64,000 nt of DNA. Source: Larix kaempferi (taxonomy: Eukaryota > Streptophyta > Pinopsida > Pinales > Pinaceae). How positions within the stretch are numbered: the stretch's first letter is position 1; each line of letters starts with the position of its first letter. Below the pieces are notes generated by a model that had not been told where the DNA came from, searched no databases, and saw only the letters and a program-made list of their open reading frames with translations. The stretch lies in the NCBI GenBank assembly GCA_027924585.1, contig BSBM01000150.1, positions 19,512,001 through 19,576,000 on the forward strand, written 5' to 3'. Made by a program: the position numbers and the translations under genes. Positions 31,501-43,294 of this stretch are shown here, piece by piece.

Positions 31501-33099
31501 CAAAATATTTGCTTTATGGACTTGTTACTTTGCAATGAGAACTACGTTAGTGGAAGGTGGTTTTATGGGATGTGAGATTCAACTCAAGTATGCAAACCAT
31601 AAAATGAAAATTGTTTTTAATATTTGTTTTTTAAATTTTGTATTTTCTATTCATAACACTTAGATATTAAAATATGATTTTTTTATATTTCACATTATCG
31701 ATTCATAATATTTATATGTTGGTATGTCATTTGAACTATCTGATGCATTCATAAATAATAAAGCACACCAGTGTGCTTATATATAATGAGCGCACTAGAG
31801 ACAAAAACATCCACAAAAGCCTCAGGTTGTTTGCCTCCATTGTCCACCTCTATAATAAACGGATAAAAGACATTTTTTTATTTGAGGTTCCACCAAAGCC
31901 TCCGCTAGAAGGTGTTCTCCTTGTCGTGCGGGTACAATTGATCATGCACCTCAACATGTGACCAATTTCAACTCATACATGTATTTCAAATGCAGTACAA
32001 CTTCACCAAGGTAAGCATCACCCCTTGGTACTAACCATATGTGCAAAATATAATCCCATTACAAATTGTCTTCTCCCTGCATCATTTCTACATCACACAA
32101 TTTAATTATCCTTGGAAATGTGATTTTACACCCATCACAATTCTAGACTTGTCATATTTGTAACAACTAGGAATTAACTGTACCTTTGGACCAAACATTG
32201 GTACATAGAGTGATTAACTGACAATTCTTTGGACATACTGCCATCTATCAAGACACCTAGGTGACCAACTGTAGTGCTTTCCAGTGATCTAAGACAATAT
32301 TATGGATACATGGTTTTCCTATATCAATCCAACATAGTGGCATAACAACTCACCATGTAATGATAACAACCTAACAATGGGAGATTTCCTTATACAACAA
32401 CCAAACTCAATTGTTGCCATGCAAGGATATCTTGATGCATTCATAGGTTACGAACTGAAGCAACATACCAAGTATAGAGAGAAAAACTTGGATATAGGCC
32501 ATGCACATAATTGATGTCTTCATCTTTGTCTTCAACACTATCAATATCATATTGATATATCTTTGGTAATGACTGTTGCATCACTTCACCTTTGATATCC
32601 ATATTCAATCTTCATTTTTGCATTCATTGTTCCTTGTTAAAGTAATTAATTCCATCAATAAAACTATATTAAAAAATTATTTAAGTATAGTATCTACACT
32701 TTTATCTTTGACCATAATATAAATCAAAGATATCGATTTGAAAATACATCCTATACTTCCCATAAAATAATTTCAACAAAATTTTATGCCAACAAAAACA
32801 TATAACATATCTTTTACAAAATGACATATACAAAACCATTCCCATTACATTATGTTTTTCTTAACCAATTTCACCTTTTTACCATATTATCATATCTTTT
32901 GCTCATATTATTGTATCTTTTAGTTTATTACGCTGTAGGCGTTCACCATGGAGAAGCATTACTTCCACATCAGCAAGATTCCTCTCTCATGGAGCGAATG
33001 GAATTTTGTAGCGTGGATGGCAATGCTTCTCTGCGACTTGACTTTTGCGACGCGATGCTGTCTCGTTGAATGAAGAATTTCGCCCTTTATTTTCAAATT
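31501..33099. other. Spacer without a recognisable gene
   Basis: AT-rich with short ORFs only. A small palindrome, agcacaccagtgtgct, lies near 31762. Composition rises in GC from about 32940 into the array that follows. Confidence 0.5.
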
Positions 33100-33640
33100 T
33101 ATCGTGTCGCAGCTCGCCGGCGACCAGTGCAAGCAGTTCGCAATTTCTCTTTTAGTTTTTTTTTCCTTGCACGGAGACCGCCGACCCGCGACACAGTCAG
33201 GCGCAAATCGTTTTGTTCTTCCATCTCGTCAGCGACCGCCGACCAACGTGATTACTCCATTGGTCCTTTGTTTTCAACTTTGTCATGTCGCAGGTCGCCA
33301 GCGACCATTGCAAGCGGTTCGCATATTCTGTTTTAGTTTTTTTAGGCCTTGCATGGCGACCGCCGACCAGCGAGATAGCCAGGCGCAAATAGTTTTTCCT
33401 TCCAACTCATCAGCGACCGCCGACCAATGTGACTACTCTATTGGTTCTTTATTTTCAACTTTACCGTGTCGCAGCTCGCCGGCGACCAGTGCAAGTGGTT
33501 CGCACATTCTCTTTTAGTTTTTCTTGCCATTGCAAGGCAACCACCGACCGCCGACCAATGACACAACCTGCCGCAAATAGTGTTTTCCTCCGATCTCGTC
33601 AGTGACCGTCGACCAGCACGATTACTCTATAGGTTAGGTT
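33100..33640. repeat. GC-rich tandem array, about 180-bp period, three copies
   Basis: The landmark gtcgcagctcgccggcgacc occurs at about 33105 and 33465, with the variant gtcgcaggtcgccagcgacc near 33286. Each is followed by gcaag..gttcgc, tcttttag or ctgttttag, and (a/c)gaccgccgacc(a/c). The copies are of similar divergence. Overlapping ORFs here are by-products of the repeat. Confidence 0.8.
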
Positions 33641-34195
33641 TCCATTTTCGTCGCTGCAAAATGATCTTGCGATTCATATTTTCATCAATCTCATACCTTA
33701 ATCTAAGGAACAGTAAAGTGCATTCCTGGTCTCTCAGCTAAACTAGTCAGATCATGATCCATGTATTCAAATATCATGTATCTCTGAATTTATTCTATCA
33801 GTATCTCCTATGTTGCTCCGATGGCATTAATATCGACTATGGATTCATTTATTTTAACAATTTACGGATTAAAACAAACTGGTGCAACTCTGCATGAACA
33901 AATATTATGAGATATACATTTTTTTTTCTACAGTTGAGCATTCAATTATGGATTGGACATGGAACAAATTCCCATTGGGTTTGCCACGAAAAAATTTATT
34001 TCTTTGGGTCTACTCGATTACGAATTTATGAATCTTGATTCAATAGTACTCATTTCTGCCTATGGACGTATTTGTGAATTTGACGGATTGGACCTTCTGC
34101 ACATTCTATCTTCTACAGATACGAGAACAAATTTCAATGCAACAATGGTTAAATGTGCTCAGACACCAATGCACCGCCTTTAGCTGTAATCGTTT
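33641..34195. other. Spacer with one unassigned short ORF
   Basis: A plus-strand frame at 33953-34183 encodes 76 residues (IGFATKKFISLGLLDYEF and others). It is not repetitive, but I do not recognise it. It could be an exon of a decayed gene linked to the exon-like blocks at 34798 and 35312. Confidence 0.3.
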
Positions 34196-34199
34196 ATAA

Positions 34200-35700
34200 A
34201 TTTGGATGGATGAAGCTTATGTGATTGTATTCTTGTTTGCTGTTGTTATTGTGTCTCAGTTTTTTCTTCAGCTCAACGACCCTCTTCAAGAGATCAAGTT
34301 TCTTGTTTTCTATTGAAAATCAAGGTTCTTTACTGAAACCAAAGTTATATTTGTTGTTATAATAACTCATATTTCTTGTTTAGTGTCTCAACTGCGATTT
34401 ATTTACTCGTTTTACTTGTATGTTCAACCTTTAAAGTTATAATTTAATCATACATCTTATTTATTTACTGCTTTAAGATGAAACGATGCTTCACTGACAT
34501 TTGTGCTGCAACAGATAGTTTCTCCAAGATAAAATGCCCGTTCTAGAAAAAAAAAATTCTTTTTTACTCACAATTGTGTTTTTCCCTCCTCTGAACTAAT
34601 TTTCTCTGGTCTAAGATATTTTTCCCTTTTCACAATTTTGTTTTAATTTGTCTATGTTCCTATTCTGCATTTTTGCCGCAACAGGTTTTGTCTCCTATTC
34701 TTAATGTATCTTTTATTGTCTAATGTATTTTTACTCTATATATGCTTTATTGTATGCTTTCTAAGACCATGCAATTTCTTCCTTTTGATTAACCAGGTCG
34801 TCAACAACTTTGTAAAGCAATTGGTTTTAGCCTAGATGCAGTAGCTCGTACTGGGAATAGCCTTGCGTTGTCAGAATTGTCTTTGAAGTAACTTGCACCT
34901 TTAAAGTAATTTTCCCTGCTCTAAGGGTTTTTCCCTTTTCACAATTCTGTTTTTCTTTGTCTATGTTCCTATTCTGTTTTTTGCTGCAACAGGTTTTGTA
35001 TCCTAAAGAAGTTATCCATTCCAGAAATTATTTCTTTAATTTTGTCAGAATTGTGTTCTTGTTTGCTATTGTTATTGTGTCTCAGTTTTTCTTCATTTCA
35101 ATCAAGCTCTTCAGGAGATAAAGCTTCTTGTTTTCTACTGAAAATCAATTGTCTTTTAATTTGTTTATGTTCCTATTCTGCTTTTTTGCTGCAATAGGTT
35201 TTGTCTCTTATTCTTAATGTATCTTTTATTGTCTAATGTATATTTTTGTCTATATATGCTTTATTGTATGCTTTCTAAGACCATGCAATTTATTCCTTTT
35301 GATTAACCAGGTCGTCAACAACTTTGTAAAGCAATTGGTTTTAGCCCAGATGCAGTAGCTCGTATTGGGAATAGTCTTGCATTGTCAGAATTATCTTTGA
35401 AGTAACTTGAACCTCTAAAGGAATTTTCCCTGCTCTGAGGTGTTTTTCCCTTTTCACAATTGTGTTTTTCTTTATCTATGTTCCTATTCTGCTTTTTGCT
35501 GCAACAGGTTTTGTCTCCTAAAGAAGTTATCCATTCCAGAAATTATTTCTTTAATTTTGTCAGAATTGTGTTCTTGTTTGCTATTTTTATTGTGTCTCAG
35601 TTTTTTCTTCATCTCAACCAAGCTCTTCAGGAGATAAAGCTTCTTGTTTTCTACTGAAAATCAAGGTTCTTTTCTGAACCAAAGTTATATTTGTTGTTAT
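34200..35700 (+). repeat. 514-bp tandem duplication with an exon-like block
   Basis: The block ccaggtcgtcaacaactttg (34795) recurs at 35309. Flanking phrases such as gcaacaggttttgtctcct and gttattgtgtctcagttttt recur with similar spacing, some three times. After the cag the sequence is open and reads RQQLCKAIGFSLDAVART in copy 1 (P for L in copy 2), ending ELSLK-stop. A pyrimidine-rich lead and AG before it look like a splice acceptor, so an exon of an unknown gene may have been duplicated with its intron. Confidence 0.55.
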
Positions 35701-36399
35701 AATAACTCAGATTTTTTGTTTGGTGTCTGGACTGTGGTTTATTTATTTGTTTTACTTGTATGTTCAACGTTTAAAGTCATAATTTAATCATGCATGTAAT
35801 TTATTTACTGGTTTCAAACGTTTTCTGTTGCAATAGATATTGTCTCCTAGATAAATTGTCCACTCCAGGAAATAACTCTTTTCTTTACTCACAATTGTAT
35901 TTTTCCCTGCTCTAAAGTAACCCTATACTTCCTGTTCACTCCCTCTTCAAATTCCTTGTTCATCCCTGTTCTCAAATAACCTATACCTGCTGTTCACCCT
36001 TACTCACAATTGTGTTTTTCCCTGCTCTGACGTAACCTATACTTCTTGTTCACTCCTTGTTAAAATTAGTTGCTTTGTCTGTTCCTGTTCTGCTTTCTGC
36101 TACAACATGTTTTGTCTCCCAAACAACTTGTCCATTTCAAAAAATAATTCTTTTATTTTCTCACAATTGTGTTCATCCCTGTTCTGGAATAACCTGTATC
36201 TGCTACTGCCTCTGCTCCTTTACTGATTTTTGCTTCAAAACCATGTCCTCTCTTCTAAAATATTGGGAAATTTTAGACTTACTAAATAAATTGCTCCTTT
36301 GCTGTGACTGGTATATATTCAGTTCTCTAAGTTTATCAATATAGATTCTTCCAATATAGTTCTTTTTCAGTAAATGATTCTATCATTTTCTTAGAATTC

Positions 36400-38460
36400 A
36401 GGTTTTTCCTGCTCTAAAATAAACTATACCTGTTGCTCACACCCTGCTGAAATTCCTTGTCTATTCTGGACTTTTGCTGGTATATATTTAGTTCTTCAAG
36501 ATTTAAGCAAAATAATAAAAACTTAGCAAACCTTCATTACTTGGATACACAGTTATCGGTTTGCCCCAACATGAGCATGCATCATAGGTTTTTTACCAAA
36601 TTGTTATTCAACATTTGATAAGTTTACCAATATAGATTGAAGAAAAAATCACATTTAAGAGAAGTAATCCAAAAATTAGCAAACCTTCATTACCTGCATA
36701 CACAATTATGAGTATCCCCCAACATGAGCATCCATTATAAGTAGAATAGTTCCAATTTGACTGATCATTAGTACTTCTTATTGGATCATTTCTTCTCTTC
36801 TTATAAACAAAATATTGTTTACTCAAAAGGGGTTTAGCTCCATTTTCCTTCAAGTTCACTGAACTTGGGCATTCAATTTTTCCTTTTTTCTATCATCATC
36901 TTAAAAATAGGGCTCAAAGGGCTGAAAATAACCCCATAGAGTTTTACAAATAAATAGACATGCGCAGAAAAAAAATGCCCCATCAAAGACAATAGACTGA
37001 AAACAAAAAACTTAGCAAACCTTCATTACTTGGATACACAGTTATCGACCTCCCCCAACATGAGCATTCATCATAGGTTTTTTTACAAATTGTTATTCAA
37101 CATTTGATAAATTTACCAATACAAATTGAAGAAAAAATCACATTTAAGAGAAGTAATCCAAAAATTAGCAAACCTTCATTACCTGCATACACAATTATGA
37201 GTATCCCCCAACATGAGAATCCATTATAGATATAATAGTTCCAATTTCCCTTATCATTACTACTTCTTATTGGATCATTTCTTTTCTTCTTATAAACAAA
37301 ATATTGTTTACTCAAAAGGGGTTTAGCTCCATTCTCCTTCAAGGTCACTGACCTTGGGCATTCAGTTTTCCCTTTTTTCTATCATCATCTTGAAAATAGG
37401 GCTCAAAGGACTGAAAATCACCCCATAGAGTTTTACAAATAAATAGACATGCGCAGAAAAAAAAATGCCCCATCAAAAACATAGACTATACAGGTTTTTC
37501 CTGCTCTAAAATAAACTATACCTGTTACTCACACCCTACTGAAATTCCTTGTCTATTATGGACTGTTGCTGGTATATATATTTAGTTCTTCAAGATTTAA
37601 GCAAAGTAATAAAAACTTAGCAAACCTTCATTACTTGGATACACAGTTATCGGTCTGCCCCAACATGAGCATGCATCATAGGTTTTTCACCAAATTGTTA
37701 TTCAACATTTGATAAGTTTACCAATATAGATTGAAGAAAAAATCACATTTAAGAGAAGTAATCCAAAAATTAGTAAACCTTCATTACCTGCATACACAAT
37801 TATGAGTATCCCCCAACATGAGCATCCATTATAGGTACAAATCAAAGACAATAGATTGAAAACAAAAAACTTAGCAAACCTTCATTACTTGGATACACAG
37901 TTATCGACCTCCCCCAACATGAGCATTCATCATATGTTTTTTTACAAATTGTTATTCAACATTTGATAAGTTTAGCTCCATTTTCCTTCAAGTTCACTGA
38001 ACTTGGGAATTCAATTTTTTTTTTTTTGTCATCATCTTAAAAATAGGGCTCAAAGGATTGAAAATCACCCCATAGAGTTTTACAAATAAATAGACATACG
38101 CAGAAAAAAAAATGCCCCATAAAAAACAATAAACTGAAAACAAAAAACTTAACAAACCTTCATTACTTGGATACACAGTTATCGACCTCCCCCAACATGA
38201 GCATTCATCATAGATTTTTTTACAAATTGTTATTCAACATTTGATAAGTTTACCAATATAAATTGAAGAAAAAATAACATTTAAGAGAAGTAATCCAAAA
38301 ATTAGCAAACCTTCATTACCTGCATACACAATTATGAGTATCCCCCAACATGAGCATCCATTATAGGTACAATAGTTCCAATTTGACTGATCATTACTAC
38401 TTCTTATTGGATCAATTCTTTTCTTCTTATAAACAAAATATTGTTTGCTCAAAAGAGGTT
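36400..38460. repeat. Complex higher-order tandem array
   Basis: The landmark ttagcaaaccttcattactt lies at 36523, 37012, 37617, 37871 and (slightly changed) 38149. A related half-unit with attacctgcatacacaattatg follows most of them about 155 bases later. A larger unit starting ggtttttcctgctctaaaat begins near 36402 and 37492, a period of about 1090. Copies differ by internal deletions. Three copies encode a similar minus-strand frame (KPLLSKQYFVYKK, then CSCWGILIIVYAGNEGLL) at 36608-36859, 37097-37348 and 38234-38572. The last copy runs straight into the helicase pseudogene. Confidence 0.75.
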
Positions 38461-40298
38461 TAGCTCCACACATTTCTGAGGATGCCTTTGTTTCCTTCTG
38501 TTGGAGTGAGCTCCTGCTATACAAACCTTTTCGCACGTTGCACAATGACATTGGAGCAACCGAATTGGACATAACTTCTAATTGGCTTCACATTAAAGAC
38601 ACATACATTGCATGGCATGTTGATCGTTTACCGAAAACCCCAGAAACCCCCAACACACCTCCCTCTGATGACTCTAATTCTGCTTCTAACCACTTGCCCT
38701 TACCACCTATTATGGATGAATGGGAATTGCTTTCCCAACTCCACCCTGGAAAGAACCTCTATGTTGACGGCCTTGACATGCTTGGCCATCGTGATTTTGA
38801 TAAATAACACAATTGGACCGAAAACCATATTCCTTCCCGCATGCATGCAACAGCCATATCATTCACTGAACTCACATGTTTATCCTCCCACATACACCAT
38901 GACACCTATTCATCTTCAGGTCCTGTTGCCTCCTTGTCTCCCACTCAACGAATGGCCTTTGACCTTATCCTAAAACACTCAACAAGTTCTACAAACCCTC
39001 CCCCACTCAAAATGGTCATTCAAGGCATTGCGGGGAGAGGCAATTATTTCTTAATATCTTGCATTAGAACTGCACTCCATCCTGTCTCTAGCGATACACC
39101 TTCCCCCTTGCTCCTGCTAGCTCCAACCGGTATTGTTGCATTTAACATACAAGCCCTAACAATCCATTCAGCTCTTCGCATACCCATTGTTGAGATGCAC
39201 CCTCTTGAAGGATAATCCCTTTCGTCCTTCCAAGAACAATTCCGCAATATTCGGTACATAATCATTGATGAAATGAGCTTCGTTGGCCCAAAAATGCTTT
39301 CTAGAATAGATGATCGCTTATGTCAAGCCTTCCCTTCCCATTCAAAAACTCCCTTTGGTGGTTGTTCCATCATATTCCTTGGTGATTTTGGACAACTGCC
39401 CCCTGTAAAGGACATCCCCATGTATGTTGGCGCATCTCGAGGGAATAGTCTATGGCGCACATTTGACACCTTCGTTACACTTTCAACTGTCTTTTGACAA
39501 CAAGGGAACAACCCTTCTCAAGTTTCCTTCCGCCAACTAATGCTTAATCTCCGAAATGCAACACCGACTCTTGAAGATTGGACCCTCCTCATGTCCAGAA
39601 CAACCTCAAACCTTTCACATGAAGAGAACCATACATTTGACAACTGCACTCATTTGTACGCAACTAATAGCTTTGTTGAAATGCACAACAAACAGATGCT
39701 GAAACACCTTAACATGACAGTTGCACATTGCTTTGTAGAGCGAAATAAACAACATCTCCAATCCTCAATAGATGATGAACAACTTCCACTCAAGGTTCTA
39801 CTAGCAATTGGTCAACAAGTCATGTTGACAGCCAACTTGTGTGTCTCTGCAGGTCTTGTAAACGGGTCGCTTGGGAAAGTTATTGCAATTATCTACAACT
39901 CCAACGATCAACCACCCAAATTGCCATCTTATGTTGTAATTGACTTCCTCCACTACAAAGGACCCCCATGGGATTCTTGCAATCCAACTTATGTTCCCAT
40001 CCCTCCTATCACAAGGGGTACACGAAGGAAAGTACCACTTCGAATGGCATGGGATTTAACAATTCAAAAAGCACAAGGGATGACTCTGCAAAATGCAACA
40101 ATTGATATTGGCAACATTGACTGACAAGGCCTTACATTCACTGCAATATCAAGAGTTAAATCTTTATCAGGCCTTCTCATAGCTCCACCTTTTTCCTTTT
40201 GTAGGTATTCTCGAATTAAAGATAGCCCCTATGTCCAACGCAGAATACAAGAAGAGACCTTGCTTTCTTCAAAGTCTTTGCAGCCACATTCTCCATAG
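38445..40298 (+). pseudogene. PIF1/Helitron-type helicase, inactivated
   Basis: One reading frame of 618 codons with four stops (TAA 38805, TAA 39213, TGA 39495, TGA 40122) and no frameshift. Helicase motifs in order: an N-terminal segment WSELLLYKPFRTL as in Helitron helicases; motif I IQGIAGRGNYFL, where Asn replaces the ATP-binding Lys; motif II IIIDEMSFVGPK; motif III LGDFGQLPPVKD; the VMLTANLCVSAGLVNGSLGKV-type region; DLTIQKAQGMTL; and TAISRVKSLSGL. The frame's first residues come from the adjacent array, so the original N-terminus and any Rep domain are missing. All four stops can be explained by C-to-T change (CAA or CGA). It resembles the helicase half of a Helitron replicase. A host PIF1 is less likely because of the KPFR segment. 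Confidence 0.8.
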
Positions 40299-40699
40299 AG
40301 TTACATTCCACCTCCTTTACATGCCTACTTTCTATAGCTATCACTTTACTCCCTTCCACTTTTCCAAAATGACTTATCTGCTTTGTTCATATCTTGTATT
40401 CCTACTCCTACTATCATTGAATATATCATACTTCTTGAGGTCTATTACTTAACATCAATGTATTTTATTTACATATTATGTTTAAAACAATGTGTAACGA
40501 AAACCTAGAATTTTTGACATAGGTGTATTGTTGGTGTTTTCTAAAGGACAAAATACTCATACAACCAATACATACAGTTTATTCATCTTAGAGTTTGTTA
40601 GAGAAAGTGAAGAAAACATATATAAATAAACCATCATCAAGCATATATAGGTAAAGTACAATCATGGAACTAGACATATCTACCTATAAGACAACAGAC
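40299..40699. other. Spacer after the helicase pseudogene
   Basis: AT-rich. Short ORFs show no domain. Confidence 0.5.
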
Positions 40700-41216
40700 A
40701 CATGTTGATAATGCCTCTTGAAGCAAACATAATTATTAATCCAAGGAATAATCCAACAACTTACCATGTACCAACATTATAAAGTATAATATTGTTATCA
40801 ACTATACAAGTCAATGCATCATTCAATAAGCATGCATTAGAAATAGTAACACTGGAATAAATTTGTTACAGCTCTAAAGATGCAAACCTTCTACATATTT
40901 ACTTGTTGCACGCTTTTATCCTCTTTAACATTATGAAGTTTAGCAATCCACTCTATATTCTATTGTACATTTGTTGTAATCAACAAAACAATGCACAACA
41001 ACTATCACTTGCCAAACACATGCTGATAATGACTCTTCAAGCAAACGTAATTCATAATCCAAGGAATAATCCAACAACTCACCCTTTATCAAACGTTATA
41101 AACTATAATATTGCTATAAACTATACAAGTCGCTGTATTGTTGGTTATGGATGCATCAGAAATAGTAACCCTGGAATAAATTTGTTATAGCTCTAGAGAT
41201 GCAAATCTTGTACAAA
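40700..41216. repeat. Direct duplication of about 200 bp, spaced 320 bp
   Basis: acatgttgataatg...ggaataatccaacaac...ggaataaatttgttacagctc at 40700-40905 recurs as acatgctgataatg...ggaataaatttgttatagctc at 41019-41216. The copies differ at scattered positions and by a small deletion. Confidence 0.7.
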
Positions 41217-43294
41217 TTTGTTACAGTCACGTTATGTTGAACCTGCAAATATGGGAGCAACCAAATATGTGGAAGCAAGTTGTTTTTGGAACAAGGTTCC
41301 TTCTAAAATGATGTGCTCCAAACATAAAATAACACACTCAATAAGATAAAATAACACATTTAGCAGTTGAGTTAGAGTTAGTATTAGATTGGACAAATGC
41401 ACAACCTAACTACATGGATAGAAATAGTTTCCTCATAACTGTTCCAAGTGACTAAATGCCATGCGAAAGAGGTCCAAAAGGATACTTAGATTTCTGGAGT
41501 GACTGCTATTGCTTACAAGCTGATCAGAACGTTCTACAAAGAATGGCAACTTTCTTAAATTTCTATCAAAAACCAGGAAATATGAAAAATTAACTAGCCT
41601 TCAAAATTCACTTTCTTCATCAAGTACACCATTAACACAATTAACAGAAGATGTATCCCACAGAAACCTGTAAGCATGAAAAACCCATCATAATCAATAA
41701 ATATGCAAAACAAATATGCATCTTTCATAATTACATTCTAAATCCATAAATTTAGTACACTTTCTTCTCTGTGTATGCAGGAATGAAGATATTTTCGATA
41801 TTCTAATAACTCCCTGTGACAGGAAAATCCGTCTCAGCATAATAATGGAGCAATTTATATACAAGTGGGACACATATACTGATTAGGGTACTTATCATGT
41901 GCATGTCCAATACCCAGGGTATCTATGTGTCAAACACAATGTCAAAGCATCTGCAATGTGGATTCAGTCCTCTTTCTCCCATTTATCATTATCACAATCC
42001 TAAATACTGTCTGTAGATAAGCAGAAATAAGAGATTTCAAATGTATGCAACTACAAGAAATCTGCATTTGAAATAAATGATGTACTCAACTTGAACTTGC
42101 TGATGAGGACTTTGACACAGTGGATTACGATCAAGTACATATTCCGATTGTTGAACTTGTGCCATCATTATGTCCAAAGTGGAGATAAGTATATTGAACA
42201 TTCTGGAGATGAGACGTTGCAAAAGCTCATATCAGAAACCATAGCCTAAACTCTGTATATATTTCGTTCTATACAGAGTTGTGAAGTGCCATGTCACAAT
42301 GGTAAGCAAACCTATTAACATAGCCAGCATCACCTACATGCTACAAGAAACAGATTGAGAAAACTACAAATTCACTGTATCCATTTCAAACTGTGCATAT
42401 ATAAGAAAATTAAAACAGGTAATAGTGTCATTGGTGAGGGCCTTATGCATTTATATTTGCTGTTAATGTAAACGCATGGTCTAAACCAAGATTCAAAAAT
42501 AACACATCAATAGTTTCATGCACAGGAATGTCCAACTGCAAGAATAACATCTGGTCCCCAACTTAAACAAATCCAGGTGAATGTGTAACTCAATAACAAT
42601 ATAAAAAACTTGTATTCAATTTCTACATTTTCTTTGATTATACTATTTGACACAATTGCAAAGAAGGTAATTTCTCTTTAACTACATTCTTTGCCACAAT
42701 TGCAACATAGGCAACTTTCTTATCCACAAAGTAATTCTTGCAGGTTAAGGATTTCATGAAGGCTACCCCAAGTTCATGGGTTAACAATACTGTCAACAGC
42801 CAACACAATTTCATTGCGTTGTCTCCATTGAATCAATTACGTGGCTTACATATTGTAACTATTAATTGCTCATTAACTCAAAAGGAGAGCAAGCATGTCA
42901 TAAATTGAGATTTGAATCTTGCCAGAGGAGCATATGACTTTTCTCTCAGCCTCTCAACCTATACCCAATTCAGATGAAATTAACGACAATTGCATTCTTC
43001 TACATATTAGTTAAAATAGTTGTTGAATATGTAATATTTCCTATCTATGTGGAGAGCCAAGAAGCATGTGTTACATGGCTTCTCATTTTCAGTGCAAATA
43101 AGCTAACTTATGTTTTACAAAAAATGAAACCACAAAAGCTTAATACTATCATAATGGCATGTTCTACACTTGAATTCTTTTTTGCAGTAGGAAATTGTCA
43201 TTAATGAACTGCTAAGCAAAGACGTAGTGTACATTGATTTCAAAACACCCGTTGATTAAGATATACTGTCTGTCTAAAAAGGAGGCATGTTCTA
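41217..43294. other. Spacer without a recognisable gene
   Basis: Mixed AT-rich sequence. A perfect 11-bp inverted repeat, aactctgtata / tatacagagtt, lies at 42249-42280. The ORF at 42974-43204 is hydrophobic but has no family signature I know. Confidence 0.5.

Noticed and set aside
33070-33517. Overlapping plus frames of 88 and 137 codons
   Set aside because: They are produced by the 180-bp tandem repeat, whose length is a multiple of three or nearly so. The proteins simply repeat themselves.
42249-42280. Perfect 11-bp inverted repeat with 10-base loop
   Set aside because: Isolated and AT-containing with no T-run or element context; such hairpins are expected by chance in 64 kb.
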